Shown here: positions 43,880 to 52,742 of the stretch, in pieces
Layout: each line of letters begins with the position of its first letter
How positions within the stretch are numbered: the stretch's first letter is position 1
From: Chloracidobacterium sp.
Lineage (GTDB): Bacteria; Acidobacteriota; Blastocatellia; Pyrinomonadales; Pyrinomonadaceae
Assembly: GCA_016711345.1 (NCBI GenBank)
Contig: JADJTD010000001.1
Span: 2,604,001 to 2,668,000 of the forward strand
DNA: 64,000 nt
Direction of reading: 5' to 3'
Program-made: the position numbers and the translations under genes
Notes under the pieces: model-generated
Seen by the model: only the letters and a program-made list of their open reading frames with translations
Databases searched by the model: none
Told to the model about the DNA's origin: nothing

Positions 43880-44577
43880 CAGCGTTGATCTGCGGCCAAA
43901 TATCTCTCGCTCGAAATACGTCCGTCGGTAAGGACAATTTGCCTTTGTGCCTGTTCTGCCAACGTTGCGTCATGTGTCACGAGTACAAGCGTAACGTTAT
44001 TCTGTCGATGCAAGTCTTTCATCAATTCAAAAATATGCTGGCCATTCTTTGAGTCAAGATTGCCGGTCGGTTCGTCTGCCAATAAGATCTTTGGACTGTT
44101 TGCAAAGGCCCTTGCGATCGCTACGCGCTGCTGTTCGCCCCCGGAAAGCTCTGGCGGGTAATGATGTCCGCGATTTGTCAGGCCGACTTTTTCGAGAAGT
44201 TGCGTTGCTCGATCGTTCACGTCAGGCAAGCCAAGAATTTCCATCGGGATCATGATGTTCTCAAACGCGGTGAGACTTGGGATGAGATGGAAAGACTGAA
44301 AGATAAAACCGATCTTCTCGCTTCGAATGCGGGCTAGAGCGTCTTCGCTGAGTTTTGTGATCTCTTCGCTTTCGACAAAAATTTGCCCGGATGAAGGAGC
44401 ATCGAGACCCGCAATAAGACCGAGAAGCGTTGATTTGCCGCTGCCGGATGCGCCTGTGACAGCGACAAACTGGCCTTCGGGAATATCGAATGAAACGTCG
44501 TCGAGTATGGTCAGGTCCTCGACACCGGAAAGGACAGTTTTGGAGACGCTGCGAAGTTCGATCATATGATTTTGCAT
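43879..44577 (-). CDS. ABC transporter ATPase, YbbA/LolD-like
   Basis: 232 residues from ATG 44577; ATG 44565 is also possible, while an upstream frame to 44739 overlaps tesA and is not credible. Walker A GASGSGKSTLLG (about 41-52), Q-loop FIFQSFHL, signature LSGGEQQR, Walker B ILLADEPTGNLD and the H-loop VTHD are all present. The Leu-Ser-Gly-Gly-Glu motif with 'FANSPKILLADEPTGNLDS' is typical of the LolD/MacB/YbbA group. It partners the YbbP-like permease encoded immediately downstream. Confidence 0.96.
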   Translation of the reverse strand: MQNHMIELRSVSKTVLSGVEDLTILDDVSFDIPEGQFVAVTGASGSGKSTLLGLIAGLDAPSSGQIFVESEEITKLSEDALARIRSEKIGFIFQSFHLIPSLTAFENIMIPMEILGLPDVNDRATQLLEKVGLTNRGHHYPPELSGGEQQRVAIARAFANSPKILLADEPTGNLDSKNGQHIFELMKDLHRQNNVTLVLVTHDATLAEQAQRQIVLTDGRISSERYLAADQR

Positions 44578-44616
44578 CTTTAGCCGACGGTTTAGCGTAC
44601 AATAAAGCGACGAACT

Positions 44617-45303
44617 ATGCGTTATTGTATTCGAAAAACTACAGTTGTAAGTTTCATATTTCTCGTTGTTGTTCTTTCCTCTTGTGCGAGATCGAACGCT
44701 CGTCCCGAGGCCGCAAACAAAACGCTTGCGATGCCGCAAGTTGCGACTAATAAGCCGAAGATCATTGCCTTTGGCGACAGTCTGACAGCCGGATTTGGCT
44801 TGTCGGAAAAGGAATCTTATCCATATCTGTTACAGGAAAAGTTAAAGGCGGATGGTTACGATTTTGAGGTTATTAATGCCGGTGTGTCGGGTGATACAAG
44901 CCTCGGCGGCCTCGAACGCAGCGATTGGGTTTTGGAACAAGATAACGCCAAAATTCTTATCCTTGAACTCGGCGCTAACGACCTGCTTCGCGGCGTTCCG
45001 GTCGCGAAAATGAAGGATAACCTCGACAAAATAATCCGAAAAGCAAAGGCCAAAAAGTTGAAAATACTCCTCTGCGGAATGCTTGCTCCGCCGTCGATGG
45101 GCTCCGAATATCAGCGTGATTTTATGATGGCCTTTCCCGATCTCGCCACCGAACACAAGGTCGAGTTTCTGCCGTTCCTCCTCGAAAACGTTGCGTTAAA
45201 GAAAGAACTAAACCAAGCCGACGGCATCCACCCAAACGCCGAGGGCGCAAAGATAATGGCCGACAACGTTTACAAAGCTCTAAAGCCGATTCTCACGAAG
45301 TGA
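44617..45303 (+). CDS. tesA: GDSL lipase/thioesterase I, TesA-like lipoprotein
   Basis: 228 residues. The N-terminus has a signal peptide with lipobox LSSC. SGNH blocks: FGDSLTAGFGLSE (catalytic Ser), INAGVSGDTSLGG (Gly), LGANDLLRG (Asn) and DGIHPNAEG (Asp-His). It hydrolyses ester or thioester bonds in the periplasm or at the envelope, as TesA/ arylesterase proteins do. It is divergent from ybbA with 39 bases between starts, matching the E. coli layout. Confidence 0.94.
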   Translation: MRYCIRKTTVVSFIFLVVVLSSCARSNARPEAANKTLAMPQVATNKPKIIAFGDSLTAGFGLSEKESYPYLLQEKLKADGYDFEVINAGVSGDTSLGGLERSDWVLEQDNAKILILELGANDLLRGVPVAKMKDNLDKIIRKAKAKKLKILLCGMLAPPSMGSEYQRDFMMAFPDLATEHKVEFLPFLLENVALKKELNQADGIHPNAEGAKIMADNVYKALKPILTK

Positions 45304-45337
45304 ATCCGCATTGCCGGCTCAGCCGAACAGACTATTT

Positions 45338-45922
45338 ATGAAAAAGATACTCTTCATTTTGACGCTGACATCTGTCAGCGCACTTACGCTAGTTGCACAA
45401 ACGACGGCAACAACCAATCAGGCGTCATACGCACGTCCAAATGCCGAGAAGCGCTTCAAACGTTTTGTCAACGACACAGTTGGACCGTTTTCCTGGGTTG
45501 GAGTCGCGGCAAGCTCGGGATTTTCGACCATCCGAAACGAGCCCGAGGAGTGGGGCAAATCGGCGAAAGGTTTTGGAAAGCGTTTCGCGTCGACACTTGG
45601 CAAAAACGTCATTCGAAACACTGCGATATACGGTATGGACGAAGCTCTGAAGATCGACAGCCATTTCTATCGCAGCAAGAAGCGTGATTTCGGTTCGCGG
45701 GCCGGGAATGCGATCGCCTCGACATTTACAGCCCGGACCGCGAACGGCAAACGGACGGTCGGAGTGTCACGAATCGTCGGCACATACGCCGCAAACGTCA
45801 TCGCGGCCGAGGCATGGTATCCGCCTCGTTATAACTGGAAAGACGGCATGAAAAGCGGCACGATCTCGCTCGGTGCCAACTCGGTGTTTAACCTCTTCAA
45901 AGAGTTCGTCCTTAAAAAGTAA
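45338..45922 (+). CDS. secreted hypothetical protein
   Basis: 194 residues from ATG 45338; an earlier ATG at 45311 lacks the signal start. Signal peptide MKKILFILTLTSVSALTLVA precedes QTTATTNQASYARP. The mature part is basic (FKRFVNDTVG, KGFGKRFASTLGKN, FYRSKKRDFGSRAGNAIAS) with an AWYPPRYNWKDGMK motif near the end. No family is recognised. It is co-directional with tesA, 34 bases after its stop, so it is probably in the same operon. Confidence 0.72.
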   Translation: MKKILFILTLTSVSALTLVAQTTATTNQASYARPNAEKRFKRFVNDTVGPFSWVGVAASSGFSTIRNEPEEWGKSAKGFGKRFASTLGKNVIRNTAIYGMDEALKIDSHFYRSKKRDFGSRAGNAIASTFTARTANGKRTVGVSRIVGTYAANVIAAEAWYPPRYNWKDGMKSGTISLGANSVFNLFKEFVLKK

Positions 45923-46048
45923 CCGATCGAATATTGTCTAGAGCGACTCTTTGGCATTCTTTTTGACCCATAAGCTCAGTCAATGTGTAGGCGCCGCTCG
46001 ACACGCATTGTGTTTGGCACAGTGCCGTTAATCGTCGTGTTACCGTGA

Positions 46049-47329
46049 ATGTTTTTCACTGTGCAACTGTCTTTGACCGCTAGATTAAATTTGTTTCGCG
46101 AATCGCTGTCCTTGGCATGGGACTCGATTCGTGCCAATCGAACGCGCTCGACGCTGACGATACTCGGAGTAGTCGTTGGAGTCGCTGTCGTTGTGATAGT
46201 AGCGGCATTATTGCAGGGTGCTCAAGTCTTCGTTGTCAATTCAACCGCCGGATTTGCGCCGGACGTGCTGCGGATCGAAAAGGCGTCTTTTCAAGATTTT
46301 GGTTCCGACGGCCAGGCTTTTGTTGAGGCTAAGGCAAAACGGCCTGACATCTTCATCGAGGATCTCGAGTATTTGACCGTGAGATTGGGCGACGAGATCG
46401 AATTTGGAGCACAAGCCGATGCCGCATTGCCTGCCAGGCGCGGTGCCAAAACGCTCGTTGGCGTGATCGTTCAAGGCGTTACGCCAAACATTACGGACCT
46501 ATCTAATATAAAAATCGCGTACGGACGCGGTCTTACATCGACCGATGACACGTATCGGCGAAATGTCTGCATTATCGGCCAGGACCTGGTTGACGAGCTA
46601 TTCCCGACGACGGGTGCGATCGGCGAAGATATTCAGCTCGGGCAGATCCGGTATCAGGTCATCGGCGTGGCCGAACCTCGAGGGTCCTCGTTTGGGTCTT
46701 CGCAGGACGGCTTTGTTCAGATCCCGCTTGGAACCTTTACTCGTGTCTTTGGCGCACGTTCGCGTTCGCTTGCCATACTCGCCAAGGCCAAAGACACAGA
46801 AAAGGTATCGCTTGTAGATGTCGAGGAACGTGTTCGCGTGGCTATTCGCATCCAACGTAAAACCATCGGCACTGACAAAGAGGACGATTTCAGCTTTGTC
46901 ACTGCCAAGAGCGTTCAGGCATTTTCGGCGTCGTTGACCGGAATTGTTGGAACCATCGTTTATCCGTTGACGGCGATATCGCTCTTTGTCGGCGGCATTG
47001 TTGTTATGAACATGATGCTCTCGTCGGTGACCGAGCGAACGCGTGAGATAGGCATCCGATTAGCGGTTGGTGCGAGGCGGCGTGACATTCTGATGCAGTT
47101 TTTGATCGAGACGACGACGTTGACGGTGATCGGCGGAGTGATCGGCGTAATGTTTGCAGCAGGCATTATCTGGCTTCTGGTGTGGGCAACAAATCTGCCG
47201 CTTAGCCTTCCGATCTGGGCTGTTATGGCGGCGATCGGCGTGTCCTGCGCGGTGGGAATAGTTTTTGGCGTGATTCCGGCGAGACAGGCGGCAGCGCTGG
47301 ACCCGATCGAGGCTCTTAGGTCGGAGTGA
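46049..47329 (+). CDS. MacB-type ABC permease (FtsX/MacB_PCD)
   Basis: 426 residues: N-terminal helix (about 30-55; LTILGVVVGVAVVVIVAALL), MacB periplasmic core (about 60-280), then three helices near 305-325, 355-380 and 390-410 with the FtsX loop ERTREIGIRLAVGARRRDIL. No ATPase is adjacent. A second permease (47349) follows 19 bases later, so they likely form a heterodimer with an ATPase elsewhere, as in macrolide/lipoprotein efflux-type MacB systems. Substrate unknown. Confidence 0.92.
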   Translation: MFFTVQLSLTARLNLFRESLSLAWDSIRANRTRSTLTILGVVVGVAVVVIVAALLQGAQVFVVNSTAGFAPDVLRIEKASFQDFGSDGQAFVEAKAKRPDIFIEDLEYLTVRLGDEIEFGAQADAALPARRGAKTLVGVIVQGVTPNITDLSNIKIAYGRGLTSTDDTYRRNVCIIGQDLVDELFPTTGAIGEDIQLGQIRYQVIGVAEPRGSSFGSSQDGFVQIPLGTFTRVFGARSRSLAILAKAKDTEKVSLVDVEERVRVAIRIQRKTIGTDKEDDFSFVTAKSVQAFSASLTGIVGTIVYPLTAISLFVGGIVVMNMMLSSVTERTREIGIRLAVGARRRDILMQFLIETTTLTVIGGVIGVMFAAGIIWLLVWATNLPLSLPIWAVMAAIGVSCAVGIVFGVIPARQAAALDPIEALRSE

Positions 47330-47348
47330 TCTTGTTAGATAAATTGAC

Positions 47349-48611
47349 GTGAATATTCAAGGCATAACTGACACATGGCAAACGGTCATTGATTCAATAC
47401 GCACCAATAAACTGCGTGCGGGCCTGACGTTGACCGGCGTCATTATCGGCACGGCGGTCGTTGCACTCGTCGGGGCGGTGCTCACCGGACTGTCGCAGCG
47501 GGTTCAGGAGGTGTCCGACAAGAGTGCTCCGAACGTCATTTATTTCACCAAACAGGCGCGGATCGGCCCTTCACTTGAGCAGCCGACGGCCGAGGAGCGT
47601 CAACGTAAGGATTTCACGCTTGATGATGCGATCGCCGTATCCGAACTGAGTTCGCCGCAAGCCGTATCGCCGCAAAAGGTTCGTGGAAGTTATGGTCCGT
47701 CGGCTGATGTGCCGAAGGTAACAGCCCGCTCACGCGAGGGTATTAATCCGCTGATCCTTGGCGTTTGGGAGAATTACCCCGACGTGATCAACGTGCCGAT
47801 AGAGAAGGGCCGATTCTTTACCGAAACTGAGCGCCGCGGAAGGGCATCGGTCGTGGTTATTGGTCACGGCATTGCAAAGCAGGTTTTTGAGGAGCTCGAT
47901 CCGCTTGGTGAGGATATCAAGATCGACGGCAAGCTCTTTCGCGTGATAGGGGTGCTCGGCAAATCGACGGGTGAAGGTGTGATCGGGAGCGATGAGATTG
48001 ACGAGCGGTCGATGTATATTCCTTTCGAGACATCGGAAAAATTCTATCCTGAGATCGAAGAGACGCTGATCGCCGTCCGGGCTCCGGCGGGTCGAGTGGA
48101 CGAGGTCACCGACGAAGTAACGTTCCTCTTGCGGCAACGACGCGGGCTGAAATCAACCGACGCCAATAACTTCGGCGTGAACCGCTCAGAACAGATATTC
48201 CAGCTCGTCGATGATGTTATCAATGGACTTGGCGTTATCGTCGTGCCGATCGCTCTCGCAAGCTTGTTTGTTGGTGGTGTCGGGGTTATGAATATAATGC
48301 TCGTGTCGGTCAAGGAGCGAACGCCCGAGATCGGTATCCGGCGGGCTCTCGGGGCGACCAGGGGCGAGATATTGACGCAGTTTTTGCTTGAGGCGATCAC
48401 GTTGACAGGGCTAGGCGGCCTGAGCGGGATCGCGGCCGGGCTGTTCCTCGCTTTTGCCGTCAGAAGTATCATCAGCTTTCCCGCTGCTGTCCCGTTTTGG
48501 GCGATCGCGGCAGGATTTGGTGCATCTGTGATGGTGGGATTGATCGCGGGGTTTTATCCTGCGCTTCAGGCGTCGCGGCTCGATCCAGTCGAGGCGATGC
48601 GAAGAACTTAA
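47349..48611 (+). CDS. MacB-type ABC permease (FtsX/MacB_PCD)
   Basis: 420 residues from GTG 47349. Same plan as the preceding gene: N-terminal helix (about 17-40; LTLTGVIIGTAVVALVGAVL), large periplasmic domain to about 280, three C-terminal helices, and the FtsX loop VKERTPEIGIRRALGATRGEIL. It pairs naturally with the upstream permease (about 19-base gap). No ATPase is encoded next to it. The ybbA-like ATPase at 43879 belongs to another pair. Confidence 0.92.
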   Translation: MNIQGITDTWQTVIDSIRTNKLRAGLTLTGVIIGTAVVALVGAVLTGLSQRVQEVSDKSAPNVIYFTKQARIGPSLEQPTAEERQRKDFTLDDAIAVSELSSPQAVSPQKVRGSYGPSADVPKVTARSREGINPLILGVWENYPDVINVPIEKGRFFTETERRGRASVVVIGHGIAKQVFEELDPLGEDIKIDGKLFRVIGVLGKSTGEGVIGSDEIDERSMYIPFETSEKFYPEIEETLIAVRAPAGRVDEVTDEVTFLLRQRRGLKSTDANNFGVNRSEQIFQLVDDVINGLGVIVVPIALASLFVGGVGVMNIMLVSVKERTPEIGIRRALGATRGEILTQFLLEAITLTGLGGLSGIAAGLFLAFAVRSIISFPAAVPFWAIAAGFGASVMVGLIAGFYPALQASRLDPVEAMRRT

Positions 48612-48618
48612 AGCAATA

Positions 48619-48662
48619 ACACGAATCAAACGAATAAGAGTCTTCTGATTCGTGTGATTCGT
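48619..48662. repeat. short palindrome ACACGAATCAAACGAAT
   Basis: acacgaatcaaacgaat (48619-48635) against attcgtgtgattcgt (48648-48662), with a 12-base loop. It follows the permease pair and has no T-run, so termination is uncertain. Confidence 0.7.
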
Positions 48663-48821
48663 ACAATTCGGGCTATTTGGGGCAAAAACTGCATTTTTAT
48701 GAGTGACTGAAACAACCTTAGTTCTATCTTGGGCGTCATAATTCTGATAAATTGATAAAAATTTGGCGTCAGGAGTGGAGTTTACGCAGAAGTTGCGTCT
48801 AATCAAACTTATTGGAGGGTC

Positions 48822-50045
48822 ATGCTTGCAAAAATATTAAATAGACTTGTTTTTTCCGTATTCACTGTTACTTTGGCCTATGCCACAGTCTCAGCTCAGT
48901 ACGTTAGCTGGCCTGCGGGACATGAAACTGCGGCTGAATCCGTAGTGACGATTTTGCTTGCAAGTGATGGCGATGCTCATGCCGTCGGATCTGGCCTTGT
49001 TGTTCGTGCTGACGGCTACGTTATGACGCAGTTGAGCCTGGTCAAAGGCGCTCGCGAGATTCAGGTGCGGTTTAGAAACGGCGAGACTTACGATAAGGCT
49101 GAGATAGTCTCGACAGATGAGCGACGCAACATTGCGATCTTGAAGATAAACGCCGTCGGGCTTCGCGTCATTCCAAACGGCACCGCCGAAGAGACACAGG
49201 TCGGTTCGCGGGTGTTTTTGTTTGCAAATCCTGATGGACAGTTTGTATCGAAAAACGACCTCATGCTTTCCTCAGTTCAAATGGCCGACAATATTGACGG
49301 AGCAGGCAAAGGATATCGCGTTTTGCAGATCAGTAACACAGTCGCGGGCAATACAGCGGGAGCTTTGCTGCTCGATGAACGCGGATATTCGCTTGGGATG
49401 ATGACGACTACTCCGGGGTCGAAAGGCCAAATCGCTGTCCCGCTTTCATCGGTCGTAGGACTTATTCGGTCGGTGCAATCAAATTCGACATTGACCACAT
49501 CTGTGAAGAGCCCAGCACCTTCGCAAACGCCATTTCCCATTTTGCAAGGTTCCGTATTAGTTCCTGAGAGAGGGATAACACCGTTATCTTCCAAAGGCCC
49601 TGGATCGGTTGTTGTAAAGCCAAAAACCGTTCCAGATATATTGGCGCTTTCAAAAACTATTTACGTTACAAGCAACACCGTTAGTTTCAAGCCCGATCAG
49701 ATGGTCAACGCTCTCAATGCGCGTAAAGAAATGGCAGAATGGAACCTTTCATTTGTTGAAGAACGAGAATTGGCAGATTTGATCCTGGAGATCGATCATG
49801 TGCTTTATACATGGAAATATACTTTCAAATTGTATAGCCAGCGGCTAGGAACTGTTGTTGCCACCGGCAGCCGAATAATCGCGGATGGCAATCTCGGGGC
49901 ACCTTACATGGCAGATCGCTTTATTGAAAAAGTAAAAATCGCTCGTGGACCGGAGAAGGCTACACAGAGCACAATGCAACCGGACAACAAAGCTGACGCG
50001 AAAAAGAATATCGACACACCGAAAGATTCCAAATCGACCAAATGA
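48822..50045 (+). CDS. HtrA-fold trypsin-like protein lacking catalytic residues
   Basis: 407 residues: signal peptide (about 1-26, VSAQ end), a trypsin-like domain (about 35-215), then a Pro-rich linker and a C-terminal domain (about 275-375). The fold matches S1C proteases: GSGLVVRADGYVMTQLSLVKGA, VSTDERRNIAILKINA, GNTAGALLLDERGYSLGM. At the three catalytic positions the usual NAHVV His is Ser, the DLAVLK Asp is Asn (RNIAILK) and the GNSGGP Ser is Thr in GNTAGA. The protein is probably catalytically dead and binds peptides or partners in the periplasm. No PDZ domain is evident. Confidence 0.85.
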   Translation: MLAKILNRLVFSVFTVTLAYATVSAQYVSWPAGHETAAESVVTILLASDGDAHAVGSGLVVRADGYVMTQLSLVKGAREIQVRFRNGETYDKAEIVSTDERRNIAILKINAVGLRVIPNGTAEETQVGSRVFLFANPDGQFVSKNDLMLSSVQMADNIDGAGKGYRVLQISNTVAGNTAGALLLDERGYSLGMMTTTPGSKGQIAVPLSSVVGLIRSVQSNSTLTTSVKSPAPSQTPFPILQGSVLVPERGITPLSSKGPGSVVVKPKTVPDILALSKTIYVTSNTVSFKPDQMVNALNARKEMAEWNLSFVEERELADLILEIDHVLYTWKYTFKLYSQRLGTVVATGSRIIADGNLGAPYMADRFIEKVKIARGPEKATQSTMQPDNKADAKKNIDTPKDSKSTK

Positions 50046-50708
50046 TATTTACATTGTTCTGAGACCCTCGTCATATTCGGAAAGTTGCGTCAAATCGGGA
50101 AAATTGGTATTTCATTCTGCTACAAATTCTGATAGGTTGATGCGGGATCGTTGTAATTTTGATGATCTTTGTTATTTGAAAATCAGTTAGGCGGCAGCGA
50201 AAACTGTAACATTCCGTATTACAAAGTGCGCCGTTTGTAATAATCTGTGAGACAAACGGCGCTTCTGCAAAATTTTAGACATACGCCCGAGCGGAATTTG
50301 TAAGCGCAATGTTTGTAGAGTTTAAGGGTTTCAGGTAAGTTGCAGATCACGAGAATTTGAACGAAAAACTTTTTTCGAAAAATCGTGGAACGCGACGAAA
50401 AACCGACGATAAATATACTGTTTACAACATTTACATCGTTCCACAGAGAAGTGGAACGATGTGGAACGATTGAAGCGTTGTTTGCGTGAAAAAAAAGCGG
50501 TGGGACACTGGGACACTTGGGACAGGCCTGGGCAAAGTTGAGAGTTTCAACTTTAGTTGGCTGTGCTTGATAAAGAGGCCAGATAAAGCAGATACGCAAA
50601 CAGACTCGGATGTAAGGAAAAGGTGAAACTCCCTTCGAGGCCGCAAAGGTATGTTTTACAGGCCTATTCTGCTAAAATGCTAGCTTGTTTGATTAAAATT
50701 TAGATATT
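50046..50708. other. 663-base gap with two hairpins, no gene
   Basis: I see no credible coding region. A hairpin gcgccgtttgt / acaaacggcgc is at 50228-50262 and catcgttccac / gtggaacgatg at 50434-50461, after which gtggaacgat repeats in tandem. Word runs gtgggacactgggacacttgg at 50493-50521 resemble the TTTCCA words at 35596 in style. The radical SAM gene starts at the end. Confidence 0.7.
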
Positions 50709-52658
50709 ATGTTTAGCGATAATTTCAGACGCGGAGAAGGAAAAACGAAAGGTATGGCCGGATCGAAGGCCGTTTCTAAGATGGCTGATATCGGTTGGAA
50801 GGCTTTTCAGGCGGTAAATAAGGCCATTCCGGAAAGCGAGTCGATACAACCGGGCTGGGCCGCTGAGCCTTTGCTGAAATCGTACGAGCGTACCGCTCCG
50901 CCACTTGGGTTTCCGCGTGAGACGGACTCGCTTTGTCCGGCATGCGTCAAATCTGTTCGCAATGGCGTGATCTCAGGCGACATTCCGCTTGAGATATTGA
51001 TGAATTCGCATCCCGGCGAGATCAAGGCTCAGATCGTCGAGGAAAACGGCCAGGTTGTGATGAAGAAAACCTGCCCGACGCATGGCGAGTTTGTCGATGT
51101 GATGGCAACCGATCCTGCGTTTCTCGAACGTATCGAATCGCTCTTTTACGGCCGAGATTTTAAGGCTGCTGAAGACAAGCACGTTCATCATCACGGCACG
51201 AGCGACATCAAATTTGGGCGCGGTGCGGTTCTTACTGTCGATCTCACAAACCGCTGCAACATGATGTGCAATCCGTGCTTTATGGATGCTAATCAGGTCG
51301 GCTACGTTCACGAGCCGACGTTTGAGGATACAAAAGCAATCCTAGATCGGGCGGTATCGTTCAAACCAAAACGTCAGATCATCATTCTGTTCTCGGGCGG
51401 CGAACCGACGCTTTCGCCTTACTTTTTAGACGCGGTCGCCTACGCTAAAAAGGTCGGTTTTTATCGAATCTTAGCCGCGACTAACGGTATCCGTTACGCC
51501 GAGGACATCGAGTTTTGCAAGGCAGCGAAAGAAGCCGGACAACATGGCGTTTACCTTCAGTTTGACGGAACAAACGAAGAAGATAACAAACATCGCGGTG
51601 TCGGAAATCTCTTTGATGTAAAGCTCAAGGCAATCGAGAATCTCGCTTCAGTCGGCATCAAGGTCACGCTCGTGACGACGATCGTTAATTCGTGGAACAA
51701 CAACGGCATCGGCTCGATCGTAAAATTCGCTGCTGAGAATATCGACAAAGTTCAGACCATTGCGTTTCAGCCTGTGAGTTTTACCGGACGCGACGAAGAT
51801 GTTTCTGACAAAGACCGCTCAGAACAGCGCTACACGCTTGCCGGAATGACGCACGATCTTAAAAACCAGCTCGACGGTACGCTTGAGCCGCTGCGTGATT
51901 GGTTTCCGTTGAGTTCTTATTCGGCATTTACTTCCGTGATGGACATGCTGCAAGGGGCCGATGCACCTTGGGGTTGGTCGTCGTGCAACTGCCATCCAAA
52001 CTGCGGTATTTTCACGCTTATCGTCGTTAACAACAAGACGAACGAGATGCGTTCGCTTTTCGAGTTCTTTAACTACGAGCAGTTTATGAAGGACGTCGCG
52101 ACGATCACCGACACTGCACGCGGCAAAAAACTCACGATGGCTCAACTCGGTATGGCAATCATGCGTAACTATGACGCATCGCGTGCGCCCGAAGGTTTTC
52201 CGATCTCGCAGATCGTCAATCTCTTCAAACCGAGTTCCACGACGTCTAACAGCGACCGCAATGACCGTATGCAGGTCGAGCGTGCGGCTGATGACGTTTG
52301 GCGTGTGCTCTGTGTCGAAGGGATGTGGTTTCAGGACCTTTTCAACTACGATTTCCGCCGTACCGAGATGTGCGTCATTCCTTACGGCACTCAGGAAGGT
52401 GAAATTTCATTTTGCGCATACAATACCGGCGTCGGATGGCGGCAGATCATTGAGGAAATGCACAAAACTGCGTCGCTCTCGGAATGGTACAAAGAGCATG
52501 GCCGCCACGATGTCTATGCCAAAGGCCACGAAGTGCCGAATATTGGAAAGACACGTTCGCTTTCGCTGCCAGTGATCGCGAAGGTTTTAGAACAGGATTT
52601 AGACAAAGCGTCAGTCTCGCCGTATCTGGTCGAGGAAGAAGAAGTTGTTGGCGTTTAG
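50709..52658 (+). CDS. radical SAM protein, Tes/MJ0619-like (candidate membrane-spanning lipid synthase)
   Basis: 649 residues. An N-terminal cysteine site LCPAC (about 76-80) and KKTCPTHGEF (about 121) match the rubredoxin-like site of tetraether synthase-type proteins. The SAM cluster motif CNMMCNPC (CxxxCxxC, about 183-190) is followed by FSGGEPTL. Later Cys blocks SSCNCHPNCGIF (about 426-437), LCVEGMWF, EMCVIPYG and SFCAYNTG can hold auxiliary Fe-S clusters. This full set agrees with the MJ0619/Tes family, which joins lipid tails by C-C bonds. Acidobacteriota making iso-diabolic acid carry such homologues, so this is a candidate. A permease follows after a palindrome. Confidence 0.85.
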   Translation: MFSDNFRRGEGKTKGMAGSKAVSKMADIGWKAFQAVNKAIPESESIQPGWAAEPLLKSYERTAPPLGFPRETDSLCPACVKSVRNGVISGDIPLEILMNSHPGEIKAQIVEENGQVVMKKTCPTHGEFVDVMATDPAFLERIESLFYGRDFKAAEDKHVHHHGTSDIKFGRGAVLTVDLTNRCNMMCNPCFMDANQVGYVHEPTFEDTKAILDRAVSFKPKRQIIILFSGGEPTLSPYFLDAVAYAKKVGFYRILAATNGIRYAEDIEFCKAAKEAGQHGVYLQFDGTNEEDNKHRGVGNLFDVKLKAIENLASVGIKVTLVTTIVNSWNNNGIGSIVKFAAENIDKVQTIAFQPVSFTGRDEDVSDKDRSEQRYTLAGMTHDLKNQLDGTLEPLRDWFPLSSYSAFTSVMDMLQGADAPWGWSSCNCHPNCGIFTLIVVNNKTNEMRSLFEFFNYEQFMKDVATITDTARGKKLTMAQLGMAIMRNYDASRAPEGFPISQIVNLFKPSSTTSNSDRNDRMQVERAADDVWRVLCVEGMWFQDLFNYDFRRTEMCVIPYGTQEGEISFCAYNTGVGWRQIIEEMHKTASLSEWYKEHGRHDVYAKGHEVPNIGKTRSLSLPVIAKVLEQDLDKASVSPYLVEEEEVVGV

Positions 52659-52677
52659 CCTGCCAGCAAATATTGCA

Positions 52678-52728
52678 TAAAGAATGTCGAATATCGGATA
52701 GCATTTATTCAATATTCGACATTCTTTA
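52678..52728. repeat. palindrome TAAAGAATGTCGAATAT
   Basis: taaagaatgtcgaatat (52678-52694) and atattcgacattcttta (52712-52728) are exact 17-base complements with a 17-base loop, in the gap between the radical SAM gene and the permease gene. No T-run follows, so it may be a processing or repeat element. Confidence 0.85.
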
Positions 52729-52742
52729 TTCAGTCATTGGTT

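Noticed and set aside
50219..50599. Minus-strand 126-codon frame
   Set aside because: Composition is random, rich in Cys/Phe, lacks a ribosome site and crosses two palindromes.
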